Of a DNA stretch of 64,000 bases, positions 24,883 to 33,911 are shown piece after piece. The notes beneath the pieces were generated by a model. That model ran no database searches, was not told the origin of the DNA, and worked only from the letters and a program-made list of their open reading frames with translations. The DNA lies in the NCBI RefSeq assembly GCF_016918735.1, contig NZ_JAFFPR010000027.1, positions 1 to 64,000 of the forward strand. The letters are read 5' to 3'. The position numbers and the translations under genes were made by a program. This DNA is from Leptospira abararensis. GTDB lineage: Bacteria; Spirochaetota; Leptospiria; Leptospirales; Leptospiraceae. How positions within the stretch are numbered: position 1 is the first letter of the stretch; each line of letters opens with the position of its first letter.

Positions 24883-26003
24883 AAAAAATACTGATTGTAG
24901 GCGCAGGTTTTTCAGGTGCCGTCGTTGCCAATACTCTAGCAAAAACTGGGAATTACTTAATCGAAGTGATGGATGAGAGAAAGCATATCGGAGGCAATTG
25001 TCATACCGAACGTGATCTAAAAACCAATGTAATGGTTCATAAATACGGCCCTCATATATTTCACACAAGTAACGAAAAGGTTTGGAGCTACATCAATTCT
25101 TTTGGGACATTTCGTCCGTTTGTAAACCGAGTGAAATCAGTTTATAAGGGAAAGGTATATTCCATGCCTATCAATCTACATACGATCAATCAATTTTTTG
25201 ATAAAGCATTTTCGCCCAAAGAAGCAAGGGAGTGGATCCAGTCTAAAGGAGATTCTTCTATCGAGGATCCAAAAAGTTTTGAAGACCAAGCAAAAAAATT
25301 TGTAGGTGAAGAATTATACCAGGCTTTTTTTTACGGATACACAAAAAAACAATGGGGAACAGAGCCAAAGAATTTGCCTGCTTCAATCTTGAAACGCCTT
25401 CCAGTTCGCTTCAGTTACGATGACAACTATTACAATGATAACTATCAGGGAATTCCAGAAGATGGTTATTCTGCTGTAATTCAAAAGATGTTCGATCATC
25501 CGAATATCCAAATTCATTTGGGAAAACGTTTTCTCGGTGAGGCAGATTCTGTTTCAGGTTTTGATCATATTTTTTATACAGGTCCCATTGATGCTTATTT
25601 TTCTTTTCGTCATGGCAGATTAGGGTATCGAACTGTTTTCTTTAAAGAATACCGAACAGAAGGTGACTACCAAGGAAATCCTGTAATCAATTACGCTGAT
25701 GAATCAACTCCTTACACACGTGTCCATGAACACAAACACTTTACTCCTTGGGAATCTCATCCCCAAACTATTTATTTTGAAGAGTATAGTAAAGAAACCG
25801 AAGAAGACGATATTCCCTATTATCCAAAACGATTGGATGGAGATATGAAAATGTTACAGGCATATGAGGTAGAAGTCTCTCGCTTATCTAATGTTACATT
25901 TCTTGGGCGATTGGCAACTTACCGATATTTGGACATGCACCATATTATAGAGGAAGCTCTTGATTGTGCAGAAAAATTTATTAGCGAACAAGTAAGGGGC
26001 TAA
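24879..26003 (+). CDS. glf: UDP-galactopyranose mutase
   Basis: A 374-residue FAD flavoenzyme. ILIVGAGFSGAVVANTLA (residues 4-21) is the FAD Rossmann loop, ERKHIGGNCHTE the family signature, then YGPHIFHTS and GKVYSMPINLHTINQFF, FFYGYTKKQWG, and EEYSKE near the C-terminus. Glf turns UDP-galactopyranose into UDP-galactofuranose, so the surface glycan likely contains galactofuranose. Length equals bacterial Glf (about 370-390). The ATGA overlap couples it to the preceding GT2. Confidence 0.95.
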   Translation: MKKILIVGAGFSGAVVANTLAKTGNYLIEVMDERKHIGGNCHTERDLKTNVMVHKYGPHIFHTSNEKVWSYINSFGTFRPFVNRVKSVYKGKVYSMPINLHTINQFFDKAFSPKEAREWIQSKGDSSIEDPKSFEDQAKKFVGEELYQAFFYGYTKKQWGTEPKNLPASILKRLPVRFSYDDNYYNDNYQGIPEDGYSAVIQKMFDHPNIQIHLGKRFLGEADSVSGFDHIFYTGPIDAYFSFRHGRLGYRTVFFKEYRTEGDYQGNPVINYADESTPYTRVHEHKHFTPWESHPQTIYFEEYSKETEEDDIPYYPKRLDGDMKMLQAYEVEVSRLSNVTFLGRLATYRYLDMHHIIEEALDCAEKFISEQVRG

Positions 26004-26058
26004 TTCCGGCTTTCCTTTTTCCCTTAGATATGGAATTCTGGATTTTGAAGTTGTCTTA

Positions 26059-26820
26059 ATGCCTAAAGTTTCTGTAATCATGCCTGCCTATAATGCAGTT
26101 TCCTATTTGGAGGAATCTGTTCAATCTTTGCTAAACCAAAATTTCAAAGATTGGGAGTTGTTACTTGTTGATGATTGTTCGAAGGATGAAACAGCATCCC
26201 TTGCCAAAAAAATTGCTGCAGGCGACAAAAGAATTCAGTTCATTCAAAAAGAAAAAAACTCTGGTTCAGCTGATACCCGTAATACGGGGATCCAATTAGC
26301 AAAAGGGGAATATATTGCTTTTTTAGATGCAGATGACCTTTGGGAATCTGATTTTTTAGAAAAAATGATTCCCTTTATGGAAAAAACTAAATCGCCTTTT
26401 TCCTTCGCTTCTTATCGAATTATTGATGAAAATGGATTTGAATTTTGTGCCCCATTTCTTGTAAAATCGAAGGAATACTCCTATCGTGATTTGTTACATT
26501 ATAACCGCGTTGGTCTACTGACTGCGATTTACCATATCCCCAGTGTCGGAAAAAAATACTTCGATCCTTCGTTAAAAAGTCTACGGGATGATTATGCTTT
26601 ATGGCTCGATATTCTGAGGGAAGGAAAGATTGCTTTTGCCAATTCCGAGATTTTAGCTCGTTACCGAGTGAGGAGAGGGGCCGCAACATCTAACAAGAAA
26701 AAAGTGATGTTGGCTCATTTTAGAATGTTAAAAAATCGAGAAAAACTTTCCTTTCTTTATGCCTTTGCCCTGACCATAATTCATGGAATTATGGGGCTAC
26801 GTAAGTACAGAAATAAATAA
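26059..26820 (+). CDS. Glycosyltransferase family 2
   Basis: A 253-residue GT2 domain: VSVIMPAYNAVSYLEESV, LLLVDDCSKDETASLAK, KNSGSADTRNTGIQLAKG and FLDADDLWE are all present, with LRDDYALWLDILR as acceptor-side motif. This is close to WcaA/teichuronic-acid type GT2 enzymes. The 55-base gap before it shows no signal I can name. It would add one sugar to the lipid-linked O-unit. Confidence 0.87.
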   Translation: MPKVSVIMPAYNAVSYLEESVQSLLNQNFKDWELLLVDDCSKDETASLAKKIAAGDKRIQFIQKEKNSGSADTRNTGIQLAKGEYIAFLDADDLWESDFLEKMIPFMEKTKSPFSFASYRIIDENGFEFCAPFLVKSKEYSYRDLLHYNRVGLLTAIYHIPSVGKKYFDPSLKSLRDDYALWLDILREGKIAFANSEILARYRVRRGAATSNKKKVMLAHFRMLKNREKLSFLYAFALTIIHGIMGLRKYRNK

Positions 26821-26894
26821 TTCAAGAACCACACACCCAACTCTTTTTTTGCCGCTTGACTTCCCTTTACTCCTAGTATTCCTAGATATAAACT

Positions 26895-27689
26895 ATGGTC
26901 GCTAGACGTAACCTCGGAAGTTCCGGGAAGGCAAACAAAACCTCCCTTATCATCCCTATCTATAACGAATCTTCCCATTTAGGGGAGTTTTTAGAGAAGG
27001 TCGATGCCCTCCAATTACCCACTCGAAAAGAGCTCGTTTTCATTGACGATGCCTCAAGAGACAAATCACTAGAAATTTTACGAAACTACCGTTTTCGTTC
27101 TGAGCATAAAATTCTTGCTCAGGAAAAAAACCAAGGCAAGGGAGCCGCTCTTCATCGTGGCATTGCGGAAGCCACGGGGGATATTATCCTTGTTCAGGAT
27201 GCGGATTTTGAGTATGACATGGATGAGATTTTTATGCTCATTGAACCCATTGCGAATGGGAAGGCAGATGTCGTTTTTGGTTCTCGGTTTAAAAAAGATG
27301 GAAGGCAAGTGCATCGAACTTTCCATTATCTCATCAATCGGATACTTACTATCCTTTCTAATTTTTTAAGTGGATTGTACTTAACCGATATGGAAACTTG
27401 TTACAAAGTATTTCGTGCCGAAATTGTAAAAAATATTTCTTTAGAATCTAAACGATTTGGATTTGAACCAGAAATTACAGCAAAAGTCGCTCGTCTTAAA
27501 GTGCGTGTACAAGAATTCCCAATTTCCTATTATCCTAGAAATTATCTAGAAGGAAAAAAGATTACTTGGAAGGATGGGGTGGCAGCACTTAGACACATCA
27601 TTTACTTCAATTTGATCGCAAACAAACGGGACTTTTTTACAAAATCACTCCCGGAAAAGTACATTCCTAAAACTGCTAACTGGCTATAA
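26895..27689 (+). CDS. Glycosyltransferase family 2 (DPM1-like)
   Basis: A 264-residue GT2 enzyme of the dolichol-phosphate-mannose synthase-like branch: [57 protein letters not shown] (metal DAD), VFGSRF and [13 protein letters not shown]. It has no C-terminal membrane segments. Such enzymes commonly transfer sugars to polyprenyl phosphate or act on lipid-linked acceptors. There is a 74-base gap upstream with a TTGACT but no well-spaced -10, and almost no Shine-Dalgarno. Confidence 0.87.
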   Translation: MVARRNLGSSGKANKTSLIIPIYNESSHLGEFLEKVDALQLPTRKELVFIDDASRDKSLEILRNYRFRSEHKILAQEKNQGKGAALHRGIAEATGDIILVQDADFEYDMDEIFMLIEPIANGKADVVFGSRFKKDGRQVHRTFHYLINRILTILSNFLSGLYLTDMETCYKVFRAEIVKNISLESKRFGFEPEITAKVARLKVRVQEFPISYYPRNYLEGKKITWKDGVAALRHIIYFNLIANKRDFFTKSLPEKYIPKTANWL

Positions 27690-27693
27690 ACCT

Positions 27694-29628
27694 ATGTTCA
27701 GGTTTTTACCAATTCTATTGGATTTGTTTCTTGTACTGGGATTGGGTTTTTTACTACAATCTCATACTAACCAAAAGAACTTTCGAATTGATTTAATTGG
27801 TTTAGGTTTATTTGTTTTTATTATCTATTCTGCCTTTCATTGGCGATCCTTTTTAAAAGAAAAGCGCCAATATTGGTCTTTATTTCTCACCACTCTACTA
27901 ACATGTTTTGTTTTTATAAAAATAGCAGAATATGATCCTATCCAAGTCCTACCACAAAAGTTAGGAATCAAACTAGTATCAATAGTTTGGCTTCTATTCA
28001 TCGTTTTATCCTTTCGCAAACTTTCAGAAAATAATTTTTCTATTATCGGTCCATTTCTTGCGATCGTTCCTGCCATTTCTTTTATCAATTTTATGGCTTA
28101 TCCTTCTGTTCCGATTGCCATTGCACTAGCAATGGGAGCTCGTAACCTTCAGTTTTCATCAAAACCAAAAATTTCCACATTCTATATTCCATTAATTGCG
28201 ATTCTTTTGCTCGTAGGTCGCGACTGGTGGGATGATTTTGCATTACAAAGAGGAGTCCTTATTCTAGAGGCCTTTTTGTTTTATCATTTGATTAGTATTT
28301 GGGACAGACAAAAGTTACTATTTTTTCTAAAGACCTGTATCTTATTTTTTGTTCTAAATTCAATTTTTATCCTTTGGAAAATTGCAGATGATCCAAACTT
28401 TCATATAACATCATACCATGAGGATGTGTTTCTAATCCCTGTTAGTTTACTCGCATCGAATGCACTATTGATTGCTGGTTTAGCTGTAGTATTCTGGTTC
28501 GAACCTAAACAATCACAATGGCAAAAGTTACTTATCATTGTGGCTATTGTCTCTTCATTAATGTTTCTTGGGATCACGATTTCCAGAAATTCAATTTTGT
28601 CATTTTTGGTTTTTGCAGTTTTATTATTTCTTTTCATCCAATCACCAAAGAATAAATATTACGCCACTTTCATTTTAATTGTTCTCCTTCTTGTTGGTGT
28701 TTATTTCCTAATTAAGTCTGAGAAATCTATATTTAGTTTGGGATCGAGCGCTGTTCGCATCTCGATTTGGAGTTTTTACATTCTGTCAACGATCCAAGCT
28801 CATCCGCTTTTTGGCTTTGGAATGTTTCCCGAAAATAAGATTCCTTTTAGTTTCTCTGAAATTCCTGATTCTAGCAGCGCTTTTTATATCAGAGATTATA
28901 TCATCAACTTCAATAGTTTCCCTTTGGCTCATAACCTTTATGTCCAAGCTTTTGGATCCTTCGGGGTTTTCGGTTCCCTTCTGATCCTTATTTGGATTGG
29001 AAACCTAATTCTAAAAAATCGAAAATCTATCATTCCCGTATTGAAGGCCAATTTAGCATTAAGTTGTTTATTGTTTGTTTGGGGAATCCATGAACTTTAT
29101 GATTTTAATAGTTTAGAAATTTCCAATCTATTTCTGCTCGTTGGAATTTTGGGCCTTTTCAAATGGCCTTCTGAAAAGAGAATCGAAGGTTTCTCTGTGA
29201 TAGGGAAACAGACAATATTCGTTTTTTTAGTTTGTTTTTTAGCGATTGTTTGTTTTCGGTTTTCATTGGTAGATCACTTCACTCTAAAGTATAATAAATA
29301 TGTAACCCCACATAGTTTTGAGTTCTATTTACCAAAAGAGTCTCTTGTAAAAAATCCTGAAGAACCTATGCAAAGGCGTTCGTCTTTGGAATATCGTTTT
29401 CTGGGAAGTAAATACTTCTTTCTGAATTTAGCAGCGGATCGGTCGGTTGATACACAAGCTAAGCTGATTACAAATTGTTTTGGGGAAGAAGTTTTGCCTG
29501 CCATTTGTTATTCAAAACTAATTCAGTTTCAAAGTTCCCAGAATCTTTTACCAGAATACAAAAACCTATTTATCTATTTTATGTCATTATATGATCCATT
29601 TGAAATTTATAAACGAGAGTCTTTATGA
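27694..29628 (+). CDS. O-antigen polymerase/ligase family membrane protein (Wzy/WaaL-like)
   Basis: A 644-residue protein with about a dozen hydrophobic segments. ITISRNSILSFLVFAVLLFLF followed by a large periplasmic loop with HPLFGFGMFPENKIPF and PLAHNLYVQAFGSFGVFG (H413) is the O-antigen ligase/Wzy_C pattern. The last 150 residues are a soluble tail. It either polymerises O-units or ligates them to lipid A-core on the periplasmic side; the two cannot be told apart by eye. The next gene overlaps by 4 bases. Confidence 0.82.
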   Translation: MFRFLPILLDLFLVLGLGFLLQSHTNQKNFRIDLIGLGLFVFIIYSAFHWRSFLKEKRQYWSLFLTTLLTCFVFIKIAEYDPIQVLPQKLGIKLVSIVWLLFIVLSFRKLSENNFSIIGPFLAIVPAISFINFMAYPSVPIAIALAMGARNLQFSSKPKISTFYIPLIAILLLVGRDWWDDFALQRGVLILEAFLFYHLISIWDRQKLLFFLKTCILFFVLNSIFILWKIADDPNFHITSYHEDVFLIPVSLLASNALLIAGLAVVFWFEPKQSQWQKLLIIVAIVSSLMFLGITISRNSILSFLVFAVLLFLFIQSPKNKYYATFILIVLLLVGVYFLIKSEKSIFSLGSSAVRISIWSFYILSTIQAHPLFGFGMFPENKIPFSFSEIPDSSSAFYIRDYIINFNSFPLAHNLYVQAFGSFGVFGSLLILIWIGNLILKNRKSIIPVLKANLALSCLLFVWGIHELYDFNSLEISNLFLLVGILGLFKWPSEKRIEGFSVIGKQTIFVFLVCFLAIVCFRFSLVDHFTLKYNKYVTPHSFEFYLPKESLVKNPEEPMQRRSSLEYRFLGSKYFFLNLAADRSVDTQAKLITNCFGEEVLPAICYSKLIQFQSSQNLLPEYKNLFIYFMSLYDPFEIYKRESL

Positions 29629-30764
29629 AAAAACCTTCTGTTAGTTTTGTAATTCCATGTTTGAATGAAGAAAAGACTCTCCCTTACGTTTTAGAAAAGT
29701 TGGTGAAAGTAAAAAAAGATCATTCCAAAGAAATGGAAATTGAGATTTTAGTTTCCGATAATGGTAGTACGGATCGTTCTATTGCGATTGCAAAGAAGTT
29801 TGGCGTGAGAGTGATGCCTGCGAAGGAGCGTGGTTATGGAGCTGCTCTTGATTCGGGAATCAGAAACGCCAAAGGAGAAATTATCGTTTTCGCAGATGCC
29901 GATGATACCTATGATTTTTTAGAATCACCAGCTTTAATTCGCAAATTGGTCGCGGGCGATTTTGATATGGTAATCGGTTCCCGGTTAGATGGTGAAATTC
30001 ATAAAGGAGCGATGCCTTTTTTGCACCGTTACTTGGGAACACCTGTAATTAATTGGATTATTAATTTGCTATATTCAAAAAAGTTTAAGATTCGCGACAG
30101 TAACTCTGGATTTCGATGTTTCCGTAAGGACAAATATTTGTCGTGGGATATCAAAAGTAAGGGAATGGAGTTTGCGTCTGAATTATTGATCAAGGCCTTG
30201 ATTCATGAATCAAAAATGGAACATGTTCCTGTCTCTTTGTATCCAGACAAGGAAGGCAGAATTCCTCATCTAAAAACATGGCGTGATGGAATGCGGCATT
30301 TACTTCGTATTTTATTTTATGGTCCCCATTTATTTGAAAGAGTGGGACTTACTTTGTTTTTATTCTTTTGGATACAATCGATGATTGGCCTTTTTGTTGG
30401 GAAGGTAATCGCCATTGGAGGTATGAATCTTTATGGAATCCACTCCATGGTGTTTTTTTCCTTCCTGTCAATTCTCGGTTTAAGCCTTTGGGGGACAGGA
30501 CTTCTTATTGCAACGAAACAACCCCGAATCAGTCGTATTTATCAATCGATTCTGGCTATGGAAGAGGATCGTTTGTTTTTTGTTCTTTTGAGTGGTTTGG
30601 GAATCATCATTTTAGCGTTTGTATGGATTTTTATCCAATGGCAAAAATCTGGGTTTGTGTTTATTAATTTCGAACGTGAATTTATTGCCGCAACTAACTT
30701 GAGTTTGACATTGCTTATTTTTGGTCTCCAAGCAGTTACTGCACATATCATTAAGCGGGATTAA
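29625..30764 (+). CDS. Membrane-anchored glycosyltransferase family 2 (polyprenol-phosphate type)
   Basis: A 379-residue GT2 with N-terminal catalytic domain (VSFVIPCLNEEKTLPYVL, VSDNGSTDRSI, GYGAALDSGI, FADADDTYDF, VIGSRLDGEIHKGAMP, DSNSGFRCFRK) and four C-terminal membrane segments from about residue 240. The DSNSGFR segment is typical of DPMS-like enzymes. It probably makes a polyprenyl-phosphate sugar for periplasmic GT-C transferases, whose genes follow directly. That pairing is inference. Confidence 0.88.
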   Translation: MKKPSVSFVIPCLNEEKTLPYVLEKLVKVKKDHSKEMEIEILVSDNGSTDRSIAIAKKFGVRVMPAKERGYGAALDSGIRNAKGEIIVFADADDTYDFLESPALIRKLVAGDFDMVIGSRLDGEIHKGAMPFLHRYLGTPVINWIINLLYSKKFKIRDSNSGFRCFRKDKYLSWDIKSKGMEFASELLIKALIHESKMEHVPVSLYPDKEGRIPHLKTWRDGMRHLLRILFYGPHLFERVGLTLFLFFWIQSMIGLFVGKVIAIGGMNLYGIHSMVFFSFLSILGLSLWGTGLLIATKQPRISRIYQSILAMEEDRLFFVLLSGLGIIILAFVWIFIQWQKSGFVFINFEREFIAATNLSLTLLIFGLQAVTAHIIKRD

Positions 30765-30765
30765 A

Positions 30766-32298
30766 ATGGGTTTTTCGAAAAGGCTTGGTATCTATATTCT
30801 CGTTCTTTTGATTCCGACCTTTTATAGGTGGAAGTGGAATGAGAATACCGTATTTGTATCTAGTGATCCAGAGATCAAATACTACCAGGTAATTCATAGC
30901 TTAGATGGTGGAAGTGCTGAAGAATGTTATTTCCCAGCGAAAGAATTGGGATTTGAGATTTCGATGGTTCCTTTTGGGTACCCTTGGGCATTTTTTTTAA
31001 AGAACGGAAATTGTGTATTCCAATACCCAGTGCTTTTTACCTGGATTCAAAAGCTCTTTGTTACCATCTCCTCTAAGAGGTGGATTACTTACATTCCAAT
31101 CTTATTTTTCTTTTTGAATTTCATTCTTCTAGATAGGATATTAAGTAAATATGAAAAGAGGGGGATATTTCTTCTTATCTCTGTTATTTTTATCCAATGT
31201 TTAACTCCCGTATTTCTATCATCTTTAGATTATTCTGAACTTACCTTAACTAATTTCTTTTTTCTTTCCGCCATCTTATCTTTTCTTGAATTCCAAAGAG
31301 AAAAACAATTTAGGTATGGAATTCTTCTTGCGGTAGCCATTGTTTTTAATTTTCAATTGCGACCTGAGTCTAACATTGCCCTGATTTTTTTCCTCGCTCT
31401 GGCTTTCGTTTTAGGAAAGGACCAGTGGAAACTGACAAAAAATCTTCTTCCTTATATTATTCTTTCCTTCGGATTACAAGCCGTCTTTTTTCTGTGGAAC
31501 CATCAGGTTTATGGACATTTTCTTGGAATGAGAGGATTGAACACGGTGAACGACATGGAATCAGGAGGAATCCCGAGACATCTTTTTCAGGAATGGGTCG
31601 CCGATCTTTGGGGAAATGAATTTAAGATTGGGATTTTCAAAGGGTATCCCATTTTATTTTTAGGCCTAATTGCTGTTTGGTGGGAAAGGAAATCCCAGTT
31701 ATTTCCTCTCTTACTTTCTGGATTACTTTTTGTTTTAATTTTACCAATTTTGTCTCCTTACCGAGCGGGTGTCGATATATTTGGAATGCGATACTATGAG
31801 AGTGGAGTGTACCTTTTAATGGCCGGTAGTTTTCTTTCTCTGGGAAAAAAAGTTTCAGCAATTTCTTTTTTAATTATTTTACTTCCATTTCTTTATTTTT
31901 CATACAAATCAGATTCAAGAGCTATCAAACAATGGTCATCCTCTGCCAAGTTATACCACCAGGTGATGAACGAAATAAATGCCCTACAGCCAGATTTAAT
32001 TGTCCAAAGAGGTCTTTCTTTATCTTATCTTGTTGGTTATAGTTATATTCAATATCCCCAAGTAGCTGTTTATTCAAACGAGGATTGGATAAAAGTGGAA
32101 AAAGTTTTAGGGGAAGAGAAAAAGAGAGTTCTGTTTTTGCAATGGGAAGGAAACCAGTTGGTAAACGAAGAATTTCCCGAAAGAATTTGGAAAGAAAAGT
32201 TTGATATCAATTTTACTTTAAAACCAGAGAATTTCAAAATTCAGTCAGAGCATTCTTTGGCTCACTTTAAGGGTTTTCTTTTGGAAAAGAAACGATGA
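30766..32298 (+). CDS. GT-C-like membrane glycosyltransferase (leptospiral LA_3751/LA_3752-like), copy 1
   Basis: About 510 residues with roughly ten membrane segments. An N-terminal loop holds SDPEIKYYQVIHSL, YFPAKELGFE and CVFQYPVLF; a late loop holds LSPYRAGVDIFGMRYYESG. The same plan recurs in the next gene and in the two genes at 37.6-40.7 kb. GT-C enzymes take sugars from polyprenyl phosphate on the outside of the inner membrane. I recall such proteins as a leptospiral glycosyltransferase family. An upstream in-frame start at 30721 would overlap the preceding gene; ATG 30766 is preferred. Confidence 0.7.
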   Translation: MGFSKRLGIYILVLLIPTFYRWKWNENTVFVSSDPEIKYYQVIHSLDGGSAEECYFPAKELGFEISMVPFGYPWAFFLKNGNCVFQYPVLFTWIQKLFVTISSKRWITYIPILFFFLNFILLDRILSKYEKRGIFLLISVIFIQCLTPVFLSSLDYSELTLTNFFFLSAILSFLEFQREKQFRYGILLAVAIVFNFQLRPESNIALIFFLALAFVLGKDQWKLTKNLLPYIILSFGLQAVFFLWNHQVYGHFLGMRGLNTVNDMESGGIPRHLFQEWVADLWGNEFKIGIFKGYPILFLGLIAVWWERKSQLFPLLLSGLLFVLILPILSPYRAGVDIFGMRYYESGVYLLMAGSFLSLGKKVSAISFLIILLPFLYFSYKSDSRAIKQWSSSAKLYHQVMNEINALQPDLIVQRGLSLSYLVGYSYIQYPQVAVYSNEDWIKVEKVLGEEKKRVLFLQWEGNQLVNEEFPERIWKEKFDINFTLKPENFKIQSEHSLAHFKGFLLEKKR

Positions 32299-33911
32299 AG
32301 ACTAACCCGCATTGGATCTCAAAAATACAATCATCGATGACAAGTAGAAAGATCATCCTTCTTGCATTACTGTTATGTATAGGTTATTTATTTTACAAGA
32401 GAATAGGTTGGGATAGTGGTCTCAGTCCACTGATACAATCCGACTCTCAAATTAAACTCTACCAAACAATAGAATACAAAGAAAGAGGAATTCATTCTCA
32501 CCAATGTTACTCTAAGTACAAAGATTTTGACGAAGGATACCGATTTTATCCGTTTCGTTACCCCTGGACTTATTTTACAACGACGATGAGTGGGGAAAAA
32601 ACCTGCGTATTTCAGTATCCTAGTTTTTTTGCACAAGGTTTTTCTTTACTTCCGATTCCTTATCGTTTTTACAATGGGATCATTCTTATTCTTTATTTAC
32701 TCTTAAGTTATGCGGTCGTTCTATTTATACGATCTATTTTTGATATAGAAAAATTTGAATATTTGGCCTTGGCTGGTATTTTGTATTTGGTCGGATATGG
32801 AATCTCCAGTGCTATTGAGTTTTCCGAAAGTATCCCATCGCAAATCCTACTTCTTTTCTTTTTTTACGCAGTTTTTCGTTTGGAAAGTGACAAACCACCA
32901 CTTTCTTTTTGGTCAACATTCACTTGCGGTTTTTTTGGTGGTGTTTCTATTTTCTTACGTTCAGAAGCCGTGATTTACATTGGTTTTCTCGGTTTGGCAG
33001 TCATTTATTTTAACCGAAAGCATTTTGTATCTTTTGTAAAAAGATATCTACCTTTTGTATGTGGCTTCGCTCTTGCTTTAGTGTTACTCGGCTATTATAA
33101 TTATCATGAATTCCAAGAAGTTTTGGGTGTAAGGAGTAAGGTTAGTTTTAATGATTTTTCTAGATTGCAAATACCAGATCGAATTCATTTGATTTCTGAA
33201 TTTTTTCTAGGAGATACCAATCGTGTTGGTTTTTTGTTTTATTGTACTCCCATTATACTTCTCTTTGGTTACGTAATTTTTAAGATTAAACTCAACCAAC
33301 TACAAAAACTATTGATTAGTGTTGCTTTATCCTCTTTTTTCGGTGTTGTTCTTCTTAGTCCCTATTCTTCGGGAGGATTGTACTTAGGTATGCGTTTTAC
33401 AGAATTTTCCTATCTTCTATTTTGTATTTTTGCAATTTCATTACTTAAGACCGTCACAAACAAAAAACAATTTCAAATCATCCTTTTCATGGTATTTTTG
33501 CAACTTGGGTTCGGATTTTATCATGTTAGAAAGAATTTTAAAACCTTGGATTTTGTTAAAAGATACCACGATATATTCCAGGAAAAGTTAGAAAACCAAC
33601 CGAATGCACCAGTGGTTCACCTAAGCACATTTGATTTATTATTAATTTCTGATTCATTTCTGAAAAAACCACATTGGATCGTAAACAAACAATCTGAATT
33701 CAATGACCTGGAATCCAAGTTTTTCAATTCAGGAGTCGATGTGTTTCAGGTATTTGTCTATGATTTTAAGCCACCTAAGGATGCAAACGTAACAGAGGTT
33801 TTTTATAACGAATGGGTTGATACTAAATATGAAATAGAATCAAAGTTTTATAAAAAGAAATCGGACGAGGAAATAGCGGGATTTCGGTTTATGGTTTGGG
33901 AGAGAAAGTGA
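32295..33911 (+). CDS. GT-C-like membrane glycosyltransferase (LA_3751/LA_3752-like), copy 2
   Basis: A 538-residue polytopic protein, paralogous to its upstream neighbour. The N-terminal loop has SDSQIKLYQTIEYK, FYPFRYPWTYF and CVFQYPSFF, and the late loop LSPYSSGGLYLGMRFTEFS. The shared FQYP and the SDxxIKxYQ motif are the clearest common marks. A soluble C-terminal part follows the last membrane segment. The gene overlaps upstream by 4 bases (ATGA). Role in adding a branch sugar is inferred. Confidence 0.7.
   Translation: MKTNPHWISKIQSSMTSRKIILLALLLCIGYLFYKRIGWDSGLSPLIQSDSQIKLYQTIEYKERGIHSHQCYSKYKDFDEGYRFYPFRYPWTYFTTTMSGEKTCVFQYPSFFAQGFSLLPIPYRFYNGIILILYLLLSYAVVLFIRSIFDIEKFEYLALAGILYLVGYGISSAIEFSESIPSQILLLFFFYAVFRLESDKPPLSFWSTFTCGFFGGVSIFLRSEAVIYIGFLGLAVIYFNRKHFVSFVKRYLPFVCGFALALVLLGYYNYHEFQEVLGVRSKVSFNDFSRLQIPDRIHLISEFFLGDTNRVGFLFYCTPIILLFGYVIFKIKLNQLQKLLISVALSSFFGVVLLSPYSSGGLYLGMRFTEFSYLLFCIFAISLLKTVTNKKQFQIILFMVFLQLGFGFYHVRKNFKTLDFVKRYHDIFQEKLENQPNAPVVHLSTFDLLLISDSFLKKPHWIVNKQSEFNDLESKFFNSGVDVFQVFVYDFKPPKDANVTEVFYNEWVDTKYEIESKFYKKKSDEEIAGFRFMVWERK

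Noticed and set aside
26774..26794. Perfect 9-base inverted repeat (CCATAATTC / GAATTATGG) near the end of a GT2 gene
   Set aside because: It lies inside coding sequence with a 3-base loop and no T-run; such AT-rich palindromes are expected by chance in this region.
26856..26892. TTGACT followed by TAGTAT and TATAAA before the DPM1-like gene
   Set aside because: The spacings to the possible -10 boxes are 12 and 25 bases, neither of which fits a standard promoter.
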